A stretch of DNA of 64,000 nucleotides from Corylus avellana (Eukaryota; Streptophyta; Magnoliopsida; Fagales; Betulaceae), in the NCBI RefSeq assembly GCF_901000735.1, contig NC_081544.1, positions 29,568,095-29,632,094 on the forward strand, read 5' to 3'. Positions 1 to 16,672 of the stretch are shown piece by piece. Position 1 is the stretch's first letter; each line of letters starts with the position of its first letter. The position numbers were made by a program, and so were the translations under genes. A model generated the notes under the pieces. The model did not search any database, had not been told where the DNA came from, and saw only the letters and a program-made list of their open reading frames with translations.

Positions 1-776
1 TGGATGATGATAAGATAAGATAATATGAAGATATGGAGAAAAGAATGTCATATCTAATCTATTTGGTGGACATAGACATATCTTCTAAAGATAAGGTGGA
101 TAATTATTAGTTTTATGATTTTTTTAAGTTTTGAGTGCTTTTTGTAGGACTTGAGTGCTTTGTGTAGGATTTGTCTATTGACTTGTTTATTGTTTTGTAT
201 TTTGGAGTTTGTAATGTCCTACTGTCTACTTAAGACATGTGTGGACGTTGTCACGTTGGTTTTCTATAAGCAAAGAAGAAAGTAGCAACAAGCAAGTTGA
301 TTGTTAATTTTCTTAAGAATATTATCTTGCTTTAATTACTTCTTCCATTCTTTGAGAGTGTGACAAGTGTATGAGTGAGAGTGTAATATAGTTTGTAAAC
401 TTATCACCCATTTATTTTGGTATTAATTTGTAAACTCAATACCAACAAAAAGTAATTTATTCTTAAAATTTGGGGAAAATGAGAATGAAGTTGCTGGATG
501 GGACATTACAAATTTAGCTGTAATTAAAAGAGGTTAAGTTTTTCTTAATTTTAGTAAACTTAAGATGCTACAATTGCCATCACATTATTAGTATTTATAC
601 ACTGAAATTGTACTTATAATCTCATATACAATGAGTTGGTTAGTGTTTTCAAGATGGGTAAAATTGTCCATTAAATTAAAATGACAATTATATATATATA
701 TATATATACACACCTCATTATTGGAGAGATACACGAAAAACATAAGAGTGACTTCTAACATTGTTCTATTGCGATC
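1..776 (-). repeat. Inverted near-identical copy of 12816-13600
   Basis: The first ~776 bases read as the reverse complement of the stretch that follows the second gap (12816-13594), differing by only a few substitutions or indels and by the length of a TA run (about 686-706 here, about 12860-12902 there). The segment carries LTR-like features (TG/CA-type ends around the ATACCAACA motif near 445), so a solo LTR of a Copia-like element is possible. I cannot fix the ends or find a target duplication. A real inverted duplication and a misplaced haplotype contig are both possible. Confidence 0.75.
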
Positions 777-1369
777 ATATTCTAATGCGAAATAGGCATT
801 CTTACTTCTACACCCGAAAAGTGTGAAGTTTTTCAAAATGGAAAGGATCCTATTCCGACACGAAAAAGGATAATTTCAAGTCAATGCACACCCTTAGTTA
901 GCTTTCACAGTTGAAAAGTTTAAAGTTTTTCAAAATGTGTTTTGGTTTTTGAAGGGTACGTGTTTTGTGGTTTGTTTTAAAAGGAAAAGGCAGGGACAAC
1001 AAACAAAAATGTCTGAAAAATCTGATAATTATTGTCTGAAAATTATTTTTCAATATTTGAAAAAGAATTAATTATGTAAAAGTTTATCAAGTGTGCTCGT
1101 GAGTCGCGACACTAGAGTGACAAGATATTTTGTTGTCGGAGAAAAAAATAAAGAGCAACAGTATATTTTATTCGTTTAGATCCGTAGGGTCCAAGGAGGA
1201 TATTTCAGATTTCCCTCCTTTACACGTGGCTAAATCGTAGCAAGTACATTTGACATGGACCAGGATCCCCCCGCATTATTGAGAGAATTTGAGATTTTCT
1301 GATTTTTAATCCTAATCATCTATTTTTATCCAACAGCCCATATAAGCTATGTTTGGCTCAGCCCATATA
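777..1369. other. Intergenic, no gene seen
   Basis: AT-rich DNA with no coding signal. It ends in a direct tandem duplication of a 25-bp segment (1335-1359 and 1360-1384) containing CCCATATAAGCTATG, which overlaps the left end of the foldback element that follows. Confidence 0.5.
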
Positions 1370-1765
1370 AGCTATGTTTGGCAAGAGCCAGCCCGGCACC
1401 GTAGCTGGAACGGCACTGTTCCAGCTACAGTGCCAACTGACACGTGGCAGCAGAAATTAATTTTTTTACCTTTTTTAAAAAAAAAAAGAAAAAAAAAATG
1501 AGGAGAACGCTGGGGTGGTTCCGGCCAAAATGGGGTGGGGTTTAAGACCACGGCGATCTGAAGATAGTCGAACCCTTACAGGCAATAGAGGTGGCCCCAA
1601 AGCGTTCTCCTCCTTTTTTTTTTTTTTTTAATATTTTGATTTAAAAAAAAAAAAAAAAAAAAAGATAAAAAATTTAATTTCTGCTGCCACGTGTCAGTTG
1701 GCACTGTAGCTGGAACAGTGCCGTTCCAGCTACAGTGCCGGGCCTGGCTCTTGCCAAACATAGCT
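1370..1765. mobile_element. Foldback MITE with ~100-bp terminal inverted repeats
   Basis: The two arms (about 1370-1470 and 1665-1765) are inverted copies of each other, starting AGCTATGTTTGGCAAGAGCC and ending in its complement, about 95 percent identical by eye. Each arm holds a smaller palindrome (TAGCTGGAAC / GTTCCAGCTA), so a single strand would fold as a branched hairpin. The centre (1500-1612) is itself partly inverted around AGGAGAACGC / GCGTTCTCCT. ATA flanks both ends, a possible 3-bp (or TA) target duplication. No transposase is encoded. The superfamily is not decided. Confidence 0.75.
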
Positions 1766-2020
1766 ATAATGTCTCGTGTCCCATTTAAATTAAATAATAA
1801 TAAAATATCACTTAAATTAAGGAGCTCTAAAAAAAAAACATTAAATTAAGGAGCTCTAAAAAAAAAACATTGAAAAAAATAAAAGAAGACACTTAGAGCT
1901 AGTCCGACCACCAGACTCAAGTTTTGGTTTCAGTCACCCTTGAACTTTTTTTTTCCTATTAATTGCTTTTTCTTCTTTCTTATTTTTTAATTTTTATCAT
2001 TAAGAGGATACTAACATTTT

Positions 2021-2120
2021 NNNNNNNNNNNNNNNNNNNNNNNNNNNNNNNNNNNNNNNNNNNNNNNNNNNNNNNNNNNNNNNNNNNNNNNNNNNNNNNN
2101 NNNNNNNNNNNNNNNNNNNN
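2021..2120. other. Assembly gap (100 N)
   Basis: Exactly 100 undetermined bases, typical of a gap of unknown size. The missing sequence must contain most of an AKR gene, because the last 30 bases of its final exon emerge directly on the right side. Confidence 0.95.
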
Positions 2121-2150
2121 CCACCACTTTCTTCATGGAAAATTGCATAA
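2121..2150 (+). pseudogene. AKR0: 3' end of an aldo-keto reductase exon 5 beside a gap
   Basis: Reads PPLSSWKIA then stop (TAA 2148-2150), the C-terminus of the AKR family found repeatedly downstream. The upstream part is hidden by the gap, so it may be a complete gene rather than a remnant. Its 3' flank (2151-3490) is nearly identical to the flank of AKR3 (16441 onward), so AKR0 is the duplicate partner of AKR3. AKR3 reads TGA where AKR0 keeps TGG. Confidence 0.7.
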
Positions 2151-3490
2151 GCATAGGCTTTTTGTTGTGTGTCTCAATAATTTGAATCCTTATAGACGTT
2201 AATATTATAATTGAAGTGTATATGTTGAGATCTTGACTGTGCTCATAATAAATTATTCACTAGAACGAATGTCAATAATATATGTTTCAAGCATTCAAGC
2301 TGGTTATTCAAGGTAATAAGTTGAATTATTAAAAAATTATTCAAATATAATTGAACAAGACAAATTAATTTAGCCTTGTTAAAAGTAAACAATTGTTAAG
2401 TTTATAGGTATGTCTATAATAGTATAATATGAAAGCTCCAGAGGATAATGGGCACAATAATCTATTTGAGCTTTTCATCATGACTGCAATTGGTATAGAT
2501 CATCCATATATATTGGGCACAATAATATTGTTTTTGACATAAAATACATAAACTTCTTCAAATAAATAGTTCAACCTATCTTCTCTCATAGCTTGTAAAT
2601 GCTACTTTGAATGTTCAACTAACCTCATTGCATTCATGATATATTATTCTCTTCATTGTAATGCTTGAGATAACTCATATGTAATCCTCAAAAGATAACT
2701 GTAAATTCGAAAGTTTGGAGCGACTGAATTAGTATATTTCTTATGCTTTCTGTGTATAATATAAATCATATTTCACAAAATCTTCAATCGCATTGATGAC
2801 AGGAAAAAAGAAAACATATGAATAAGATTAACAATTACACCATAATGAGAACTCCGACATATATCTTAAAGTCTATTCATATTCATTTATTAATTCAACC
2901 CACGATTAGTAGAAGTTTCATTATTTCATAGTGCTTCAACAATTTCAACATTTTTTTTTTTCATGAAGCATGTCACAACATCTGAATGATTCTCCAACAA
3001 TATTAAAAACACTATTAACCAAGCTAAAACAAAGTTGGCAATTTTGATACGATTTTGGCAACAACAACTAATTAATGTATGTTGAAGCTAGTGTGCAAAA
3101 CAAAAAACATAACAGGTAGACTAGTTATTGTTCAAAATAAGTGTTTTAAATCTATTAAACTCACGCTCGCAAATTGCTAGCTCCATCATGTCATTACTTT
3201 CTCAATTTGTTAATACTTAACTTATGCTTGCTAAACAATCAATTGTCATCTTTAATACTGCAACTGTTGTATTACTAACTTGTGTAATTCTTAAAAACCG
3301 TAGTCACCCCATAGGCTGACCACCTCCTCTCTCAAGAGGTGGCTGTTGGTTGGTTACCACCTGGTTTTTTTTTTTTTTTTTAACAAAAAAAAATCTAAAT
3401 TTTATATATTTATATATATTTTTATTAAGAGCCATATGTGTCATCATTTTATATACTAACGAAATCCGTCAAGTGTTTTGATATAATTTA
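2151..3490. repeat. 3'-flank block, paralogue 1 of 4
   Basis: A ~1.35-kb AT-rich non-coding block that follows AKR0. It recurs after AKR2psi (10840-12180), AKR3 (16673-18000) and AKR5psi (23262-24600). A GC-richer hairpin, CCTCTCTCAAGAGGTGG, lies near 3326-3345. There is no coding signal. The block marks the boundaries of the gene-duplication units. Confidence 0.75.
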
Positions 3491-5700
3491 TTGAAAATAA
3501 CTATTATATTCTTTATTGAGAATAATATAATTTTTCATTGAGAAATAACGATTGGAAAATTGAAAAGAACTGTTATTGCAAAAAAATAAAATAAAGAAAA
3601 GAAATCATTGAGAAACAATGATTAGAAACTCTCTCTACCTCTCTCTTGTAGTCTTGTCTTTTTTCTGATTTGAGTGTGAAATTGATAGAGGAACATTGAG
3701 ATATAAATAGAAAGCAAGAGAAGAGAAAAAGAAAAATAAACAGAGAGAGAAAGAGAGAATTTGAGAACCTTTTGTTTTCTTCATTAAGACAATTAAATAT
3801 ATTACAAATAAAACTCATACATTTTAATTGTCTCATATTGAGATATAAACATAAAGCAAGAGAAGATAAAAAGAAAATTAAATAAAGAGAGAGAAATAGA
3901 GAATTTGAAAACCTTTTGTTTTCTTCATTAAGACAATTCAATGCATTACAAATAAAAAATAAAAAAATCGGTTCAAACATAAATTATGGGAGAGAGAAAG
4001 ATTTAAGACATTTAAATGCAGGTAGAGGGAGAGAGAGAGAGACCTACGGATTTGTGGGAGAGAGAGTTAAGACAAAAAAAAAAAAAAAAAAGTTCAGGAC
4101 ACGTGTCGCAATTCTACGCTCTCTCCGAGCCAAAACTCGGCTTTTATATATGATGATGAATATATATGATAATATATCTCACATTGAGATATAAACATAA
4201 AGCAAGAGAAGATAAAAAGAAAATTAAATAAAGAGGGAGAAATAGAGAATTTGAAAACCTTTTGTTTTCTTCATTAAGACAATTCAATGCATTACAAATA
4301 AAAAATCAAAAAATCGGTTCAAACATAAATTATGGGAGAGAGAGAGAGACCTACGGATTTATGGGAGAGAGAGTTAAGACCAAAAAAAAAAAAAAGGAGT
4401 TAGGAGGAGACGTGTCGCAATTCTAAGCACTCCCTACGTCAAAACTCGGCTTTTATGGGAGAGTGAGAGTTAGCACAATTAATTAAAAAAAATGAATTCA
4501 GATATAAAATTATGGGAGAGAGATTTAAGACATTTAAGTGGAGATAGAGGGAAAGACAGAGAGACAAAATTATGGGAGAAAGAAATAGTTAAGACACTTA
4601 AACCATATAATTAGTTTAGAGAGAGAAAATAAAAGGTTCAAACATAAAATTATATTTTAAAAAAAAAACGGTTGAAACATAAATTATGGGAGAGAGAGAG
4701 AGATTATGGGAGAGTGAGAGTTATCACAATTAATTAAAAAAAAAAATGAATTCAGATATAAAATTATGGGAGAGAGATTTAAGACAATTAAGTGGAGATA
4801 GAGGGAGAGAGAGAGAGAGAGAAAATTATGGGAGAGAGAAATAGTTAAGACACTTAAACCATATAATTAGTTTAGAGAGAGAAAAGAAAATGTTCAAACA
4901 TAAAATTATATTAAAAAAAAAAACGGTTGAAAGATAAATTATGGGAGAGAGAGAGATTATGGGAGAGTGGGAGTTAGCACAATTAATTAAAAAAAAAAAA
5001 GAATTCAGATATAAAATTATGGGAGAAAGATTTAAGACATTTAAGTGCAGATAGAGGGAGAGAGAGACAGACAAAATTATGGGAGACAGAAATAGTTAAG
5101 ACACTTAAACCATATAATTAGTTTAGAAAGAGAAAAGAAAAGTTTCAAACATAAAATTATATTAAAAAAAAAACGGTTGAAACATAAATTATGGGAGAGA
5201 AAGAGATTATGGGAGAGTGAGAGTTAGCAAAATTAATTAAAAAGAAAAAGAAAAAAAATTCAAATATAAAATTATGGGAAAGAGATTTAAGACAATTAAG
5301 TGGAGATAGAGGGAGAGAGAGAGATTGACAAAAAAGGATTGAAAGACAAATTATGGGCGAGAGTTAGCACAATTAATTAAAAAAAAAAAAAAAACAATTG
5401 AAATACAAATTATGGGAGAGTGAGAGTTAGCACAATTAATTGTCTTAAATCATAGAATTAGTTTTTAAGACATTTAAGTAGAGAGAAAGAGAGAGAGACA
5501 AAAAACGGTTGAAACACAAATTATGGGAGAGTGAGAGTTAGCACAATTAATTAAATGTCTTAAACCATAGAATTAGTTTAAGACATTTAAGTTGAGATAG
5601 AGGGAGAGAGAGAGAGACGTGGGAGATGGAGTTAGGATGACACGTGTCGCAATTCTAAGCATTCCCTACGTCAAAACTCGACTTTTATATATATATATGA
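3491..5700. repeat. Degenerate satellite expansion, unit ~240-260 bp
   Basis: A purine-rich array built from phrases such as AAATTATGGGAGAGAG, GTTAGCACAATTAATT and GACATTTAAGTGGAGATAGA. Unit starts fall near 4457, 4708, 4971 and 5211, then shorter broken units run to about 5620. A second repeated phrase, ACACGTGTCGCAATTCTA, occurs near 4100, 4413 and 5640. The array is absent from the matching place in the duplicate block (near 18000-18060), so it was inserted or expanded after the duplication, or was lost from the other copy. Reading frames here come from low complexity. Confidence 0.75.
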
Positions 5701-6186
5701 TGATTACACTAAGCAATTTATAATTTAAGCCAGCCACATAAATAGATTTTGTATTTATTCTTATCATATATATAAGTTTATGACATTAGTTTTCAACCAA
5801 ATCATCGAGTATTTGAGCGGTTAGGCCGGCCGTGATAGACGAAGGATTTGGTACTTTGGTTGAATTGGGGATCCAAACCTTGGAAGCACACATACACATA
5901 CTACAAATACAGAATAAAACATTCATTTTAATATGCATACATTAATGTAAATAAATATATAAATATTCATTTGTTTTATTTATTTTTAAAATATTTTTGC
6001 TGGGGAAGCTCCCTTCATTTGTCCTACCTTCAATCACCCTCAAACCTTCAATGTCCCCCACTTATTGGACGCTTGCGTTAGGCCACTTCAAACGCTTAGA
6101 TTTATGTGATTGACAAAGTCTTCTATCAGTAAAAATATCTCTTGCCTCTTATCTAAAAAAAATCCTAAACTGGAATATTATATTTA
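5701..6186. other. AKR1 5' flank
   Basis: Matches 18061-18540 upstream of AKR4. It includes one copy (about 5797-5895) of a repeated ~100-bp block with a GGCCGGCC core. No ORF of note. Confidence 0.5.
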
Positions 6187-6211
6187 GATTGGCTAACGTA
6201 AGCACGTACGC
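6187..6211 (+). promoter_or_regulatory. TGACG-type palindromic promoter box of AKR1
   Basis: GATTGGCTAACGTAAG followed by CACGTACGC, 150 bp before the ATG. The same box lies upstream of AKR3, AKR4, AKR6 and AKR11. The ACGTAAG core resembles the as-1 / TGA-bZIP class of plant element. Its function is inferred from conservation only. Confidence 0.45.
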
Positions 6212-6359
6212 AAAAGTTGGATTATTTTACTTTTCAATCCTTCGTCCGTCACCTACCACTCACTCTTAAACCTTTCGCAGCAGCCATTTTAATCGCTCAA
6301 CCTGGGTGTCAGGCTTCAGCTGCTTCTGGTATTGCTTGTAGAAAGGAGAAAAGAAAGAA

Positions 6360-8007
<1,648 letters not shown>

Positions 8008-9043
8008 GCACACGTCTTTGCTGTGTGTCTCAATGACTTGAATGCCCCCATAGACTTTGTCAGTATTATAATTGAAGTGCGTTCTTGACTGCTCTAAATA
8101 ATATATGTTTGGTTAGAATGTTATGCTGCCTGGTTCATGAAACAACAAAATTAACACACATATTTGGCTAAGTAATCAGATCTTTGTTTATGATGTTGTA
8201 TTATTGTTGAGAGCTTGTACACAAAGAAGTTAAGCTTAAAGTTTGAAATGAAGTAAAAGAATGCACGTAGTAAATTAAACAATGCTTCTTATACAAACAG
8301 ATCCTATCAAGATATCCAGAGTATTATAATTATCTTTCGTTATGGTTAAGAAGATCTTAACAGATTGGCTAATGTAGGTCCTTACTCTAGAAGTTTGATG
8401 ATTTTTCTTTTATTTTAGATAAAATTAGAGTCATCCCTTCAAATTTCCACCAAAATTTTAATATTCTCTTCAAACTTTTCTTACGCAGTTTGAAGTAAAC
8501 TTCATTCAACAACTCATTTACACAATTGCTGGTACATACCTACACTGAATGCCATTTTTGACCCCCACACCATCTCCAAAATCCTAGAAATCCATCTCCC
8601 CGTTATCCCTAGTCCTGACAAGCTAATTTGGACCCCTCCTCCCTTGGTATTTGAGTCAAATCTGCTCATGGAAGTGGACATCCCATTTCCTTGGGACACC
8701 CTCCCTTTAATATAAATCATATTAATGCTGCGAAATAAAAATGTGGTTTATAATGTATATTATTCTAAATTAAATAATTAACTTAATTAAAGAATAAGGT
8801 TAAAAATTACATTTTTATCATATAACTATCTCACAATATTAACTTATCATTCCAAGCTAATCAACCAAATTATTGAATACTTAGGCCGGTCGTGACAGAA
8901 AAAGGATTTGATTACCGTCACGGCCATCCTAGATGCTCAATGATTCGGTTGAATTGGGGATCCAAACCTTGAAAGCAAACATACACATAGTACTATGGCT
9001 ATCTCACAATATTAGCTGCTGCTGGTATTGTTTGTAGAAAGAA
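8008..9043. other. AKR1-AKR2psi intergenic with LINE relic and old promoter relic
   Basis: Matches 20373-21412 between AKR4 and AKR5psi. It contains a degraded box, GATTGGCTAATGTAGG (about 8363), that looks like a decayed copy of the AKR promoter box. It also has a LINE-derived fragment (8540-8650) and a copy of the GGCCGGCC block (about 8853-8990). Confidence 0.55.
8540..8650 (+). mobile_element. LINE relic (segment before the zf-RVT domain)
   Basis: Translates to a conserved LINE phrase containing LFDPHTISKILEI and SPDKLIWTP, which in plant non-LTR retrotransposons lies just before the zinc-binding RT-associated domain. The same relic occurs at 20890-21030 and 29330-29470, so it predates the gene duplications. 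Too short to be active. Confidence 0.6.
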
Positions 9044-10839
<1,796 letters not shown>

Positions 10840-12715
10840 GCACAGGCTTTTTGTTGTGTGCCTCAATAATTTGAATCCTTACAGACTTCGTTAATATTAT
10901 AATTGAAGTGTATGTGTTGAGATCTTGATTGTGCTGATAATAAATTATTCACTAGAACAATGTTTCAAGCTTTCAAGCTGGTTATTCAAGGTAATAAGTT
11001 GAATTATTAAAAAATTATTCGAATATAATTGAACAAGACAAATTAATTTATCCTTATTAAAAGTAAACAATTGTTAAGTTTATAGAATTACATGTCTATA
11101 ATAGTATAATATGAAAGCTCCTAGAAATAATGGGCACAATAATCTATTAATTGAGCTTTTCATCATGATTGCGATTGGTATAGATCATCCATATTGGGCA
11201 TACTAATATTGTTTTTGACATAAAATACATAAACTTCTTCAAATAAATAGTTCAATCTATCTTATCTCATAGCTTGTAAACGCTACTTTGAATGTTCAAC
11301 TAACTTCATTACATTCATAATATATTATTCTCTTCATCGTAATGCTTAAGATAACTTATATGTAATCCTCAAAAGACAACTATAAATTGAAAGTAAATTC
11401 GAAAGTCTAGAGCAATTGAGTTAGTATATTGCTTTTGCTTTCTGTTTTATAGTATAAGTCATATTTCACAATATCTTCAATCGTATTGATGACAAGAAAA
11501 AAAAAATAAAACATGTGAATAAGACTAACAATTGCACCATAATGAGAACTCGGACATATATTTTAAAGTCTATTTATATTTATTTATTGATTCAACCTAT
11601 GATTAGTAGAAGTTTCATTATTTCATAGTGCTTCAACAATTTCAACATTTTTTTATTTTTTTTCATGAAGCGTGCCACAACATCTGCATGATTCTCCAAC
11701 AGCATTAAAAACACTATTAACCAAGATAAAACAAAGTTGGCAATTTTGATATGATTTTTGGCAACAACAACTAATTAATGTATGTTGAAGCCGGTGTGCA
11801 AAACAAAAAACTAGTTATCGTTCAAAATAAGTGTTTTAAATCTATTAAACTCATGCTCGCATATTGTTAGCTCCATCATGTCATTACTTTCTCAATTTGC
11901 TAATACTTAACTTATGCTTGCTAAACAATCAATTGTCATCTTTAATACTGCAACCGTTGTATTACTAACTTGTGTAATTCTTAAAAAACGCAATCACCCC
12001 AAAGGCTAACGACCCCCTCTCTCAAGGGGTGGCTGTTGGTTGGTAATCACCTTTTTTTTTTAAAAAAAAAAAAAAATCTAAATTTTATATATTTATATAT
12101 GTTTTTTTTATTAAGAGTGATATGTGTCATCATTTTATATATTAACGGAATTTGTGAAGTGTTTTGACATAATTTAACTACGGTGACTAAATTATTATTT
12201 TGGCCTAGTCGAGAACTTCCAAATTATTTTTATGCTACAATAAACAATTTATAATAGCCAACTACATAGATTGTTGTATTTATTCTTATCATGTATATAA
12301 GTTTATGACATTAGTTTTCAACCAAATCATTGGATATTTGAGCGGTTAGGCCGGCCGTGACAGACAAATTAAGGATTTGGTACTTCGGTTGAATTGGGGA
12401 TCCAAACCTTGGAAGCTCACATACATATACAGATAATATACTACAAATACAGAATAAAACATTCATTTTAATATGCATACATTTGTCCTACCTTCGATCA
12501 CCCTCGAACCTTCAATGTCCCACACTTATTGGATGCTTGCGTTAGGCCAGTTCAAACGCTTAGATTTACGTGATTGACAAAGTCTTCTGTCAGTAAATTT
12601 ACTAGTTAAAATAGTAAAATAAAATAAAAATTTAATTTTACCTATCTATTTTTTTTTAAAAAAAAAAAACTTAATTTTATTATTTTAATTATTCATTTCT
12701 ACTAATTTATTTAAA
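10840..12715. repeat. 3'-flank block, paralogue 2 of 4
   Basis: Non-coding flank of AKR2psi, matching 23262-25140 nearly base for base and ending at a gap just as that copy does. It includes the CCCCTCTCTCAAGGGG hairpin (about 12014) and a copy of the GGCCGGCC block (about 12325-12425). No gene seen. Confidence 0.75.
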
Positions 12716-12815
12716 NNNNNNNNNNNNNNNNNNNNNNNNNNNNNNNNNNNNNNNNNNNNNNNNNNNNNNNNNNNNNNNNNNNNNNNNNNNNNNNNNNNNN
12801 NNNNNNNNNNNNNNN
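12716..12815. other. Assembly gap (100 N)
   Basis: Lies where the left duplication block ends and the inverted repeat partner of 1-776 begins, which suggests the assembler could not resolve the duplication. Confidence 0.95.
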
Positions 12816-12857
12816 GAAGTCACTCTTATGTTTTTCGTGTATCTCTCCAATAATGAG

Positions 12858-12905
<48 letters not shown>

Positions 12906-13600
12906 GTCATTTTAATTTGTTGGACAATTTTACCCATCTTGAAAACACTAACCAACTCATTGTATATGAGATTATAAATTTATAAGTACAATTTCAGTGT
13001 ATAAATACTAATAATGTGATGGCAATTGTAGCATCTTAAGTTTACTAAAATTAAGAAAAACTTACCCTCTTTTAATTACAGCTAAATTTGTAATGTCCCA
13101 TCCAGCAACTTCATTCTCATTTTCCCCAAATTTTAAGAATAAATTACTTTTTGTTGGTATTGAGTTTACAAATTAATACCAAAATAAATGGGTGATAAGT
13201 TTACAAACTATATTACACTCTCACTCATACACTTGTCACACTCTCAAAGAATGGAAGAAGTAATTAAAGCAAGATAATATTCTTAAGAAAATTAACAATC
13301 AACTTGCTTGTTGCTACTTTCTTCTTTGCTTATAGAAAACCAACGTGACAACGTCCACACATGTCTTAAGTAGACAGTAGGACATTACAAACTCCAAAAT
13401 ACAAAACAATAAACAAGTCAATAGACAAATCCTACACAAAGCACTCAAGTCCTACAAAAAGCACTCAAACTTAAAAAAATCATAAAACTAATAATTATCC
13501 ACCTTATCTTTAGAAGATATGTCTATGTCCACCAAATAGATTAGATATGATATTCTTTTCTCCATATCTTCATATTATCTTATCTTATCATCATCCATCA
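12816..13600 (+). repeat. Inverted-repeat partner of 1-776
   Basis: Reverse complement of the window start with a longer TA microsatellite (about 12860-12902). A solo LTR is possible (see 1-776). The sequence from here to the AKR3 promoter has no counterpart in the left block. Confidence 0.75.
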
Positions 13601-13962
13601 TATCTTGCATCCACTTGCATTTTTATTTGATAATTTCCGCACTTTTTACTTCTTTATTCAAATACATTAGCTTCTCTTTATATATTTTTTATAACATTAA
13701 AATATTCTTATTTTTACTTTTTTTATTTTTATATTTATTTATTTTGCATAAGAATGTGTGAGATGAGAGAGAATGTCATTTTATAATTATAATAAACCAC
13801 GTGGATTGCTACAGTTAAATCCAATATATTTGGTTCAACTATAGTAATCCTAATGTATAAAGAAGATATATGAAAGCTGTAGTAGATGAGTTTTTATGAT
13901 TTTTTAGAGATTTTTTCTATACTTTAGGAAGGAAAGCAGCTTTAAAATAGCTAATGAAAATG

Positions 13963-14000
<38 letters not shown>

Positions 14001-14137
14001 GATCACCTTATGCATGCCAAGTCAAGCAGGAAGCAGCACTTAATTAATGGGGCTTTACTGACAAAGAAAAACAATAACTTTTTTAGCTTCAATTGTCCTC
14101 ACAAGAATCACTTTGCCAAAATCTGGAACTTCCGAGC
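13601..14137. other. Intergenic, no gene seen
   Basis: AT-rich, with a (TA)n microsatellite at about 13967-13995. I see no coding or RNA signal. Confidence 0.5.
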
Positions 14138-14465
14138 AAAATTATAAACAACTTAAAAGCAAAATACCATCTAAAAGACAAAGAATGGAAGAACGTATAC
14201 CAATTTGTTTTTTGTTTTGGTTAAAAGAGGACCCTGTCAGCTGATTGGCTGACATTTAAGTCCTTAAGCTAGAAGTGTGATTATTTCTAAAAAATTATAA
14301 ACAACTTTTAAAAACAAAATACCATATAAAAGACAAAGAATGGAAGAACCAATTGGTCATTTGCTTTGGCTAAAAAAGGACACTGTCAGATTGGCTAACG
14401 TAAGCGCTTACGCTTTTTTTTTTTTTTAACAAGACATATGTCCTTACCTAGAAGTGTGATTATTT
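14138..14465. repeat. Tandem duplication in the AKR3 promoter
   Basis: Two imperfect ~155-175-bp units (about 14138-14287 and 14292-14465), each with AAATTATAAACAACTT, AAAGACAAAGAATGGAAGAA, a GATTGGCT box and CTAGAAGTGTGATTATTTC. The second unit carries the better TGACG-type palindrome. Confidence 0.65.
14389..14413 (+). promoter_or_regulatory. TGACG-type palindromic promoter box of AKR3
   Basis: GATTGGCTAACGTAAG then CGCTTACGC, in which CGTAAGCGCTTACG is a perfect palindrome, 235 bp before the ATG. It corresponds to the boxes of AKR1, AKR4, AKR6 and AKR11. Confidence 0.45.
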
Positions 14466-14623
14466 CACTTTTCTTTTGGGCTATATATGTAATGTTGGTT
14501 CTTTAATATATATATATATATCCCTCCTTCACTAACCACTCTCTCACAAATTAAGAGCCTTTTTAATCACAGAACTTGGGTTTCTGCTGCTACTGGTGTT
14601 ATTGTTTGTAGAAGAAATTAGAA

Positions 14624-16440
<1,817 letters not shown>

Positions 16441-16637
16441 AAAATTGCATAAACATAGGCTTTTTGTTGTGTGTCTCAATAATTTGAATCCTTATAGACG
16501 TTAATATTATAATTGAAGTGTATATGTTGAGATCTTGACTGTGCTCATAATAAATTATTCACTAGAACGAATGTCAATAATATACGTTTCAAGCATTCAA
16601 GCTGGTTATTCAAGGTAATAAGTTGAATTATTAAAAA
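16441..16637. other. AKR3 original 3' flank
   Basis: Matches the AKR0 flank (2151-2330) up to TTGAATTATTAAAAA, where it switches abruptly to a second exon-5 end. Confidence 0.7.
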
Positions 16638-16672
16638 AAACTCCGCTACTTTCTTCATGGAAAGCTGCATAA
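16638..16672 (+). pseudogene. Stray AKR exon-5 end downstream of AKR3
   Basis: About 35 bases coding ...PLLSSWKAA and a TAA (16670-16672), with the CCGCTACTTTC spelling typical of AKR2psi and AKR5psi. It is followed by that type of 3' flank. It sits at an A-rich junction after the true AKR3 flank, so it looks like the scar of an unequal exchange or deletion that removed the rest of a pseudogene copy. Confidence 0.75.

Noticed and set aside
588..836. 82-codon minus-strand ORF in the inverted repeat
   Set aside because: It crosses the TA microsatellite and has no coding character.
4000..5650. CRISPR-like array because of regularly repeated phrases
   Set aside because: Plant nuclear DNA, units of variable length with degenerate low-complexity content, and no spacer pattern.
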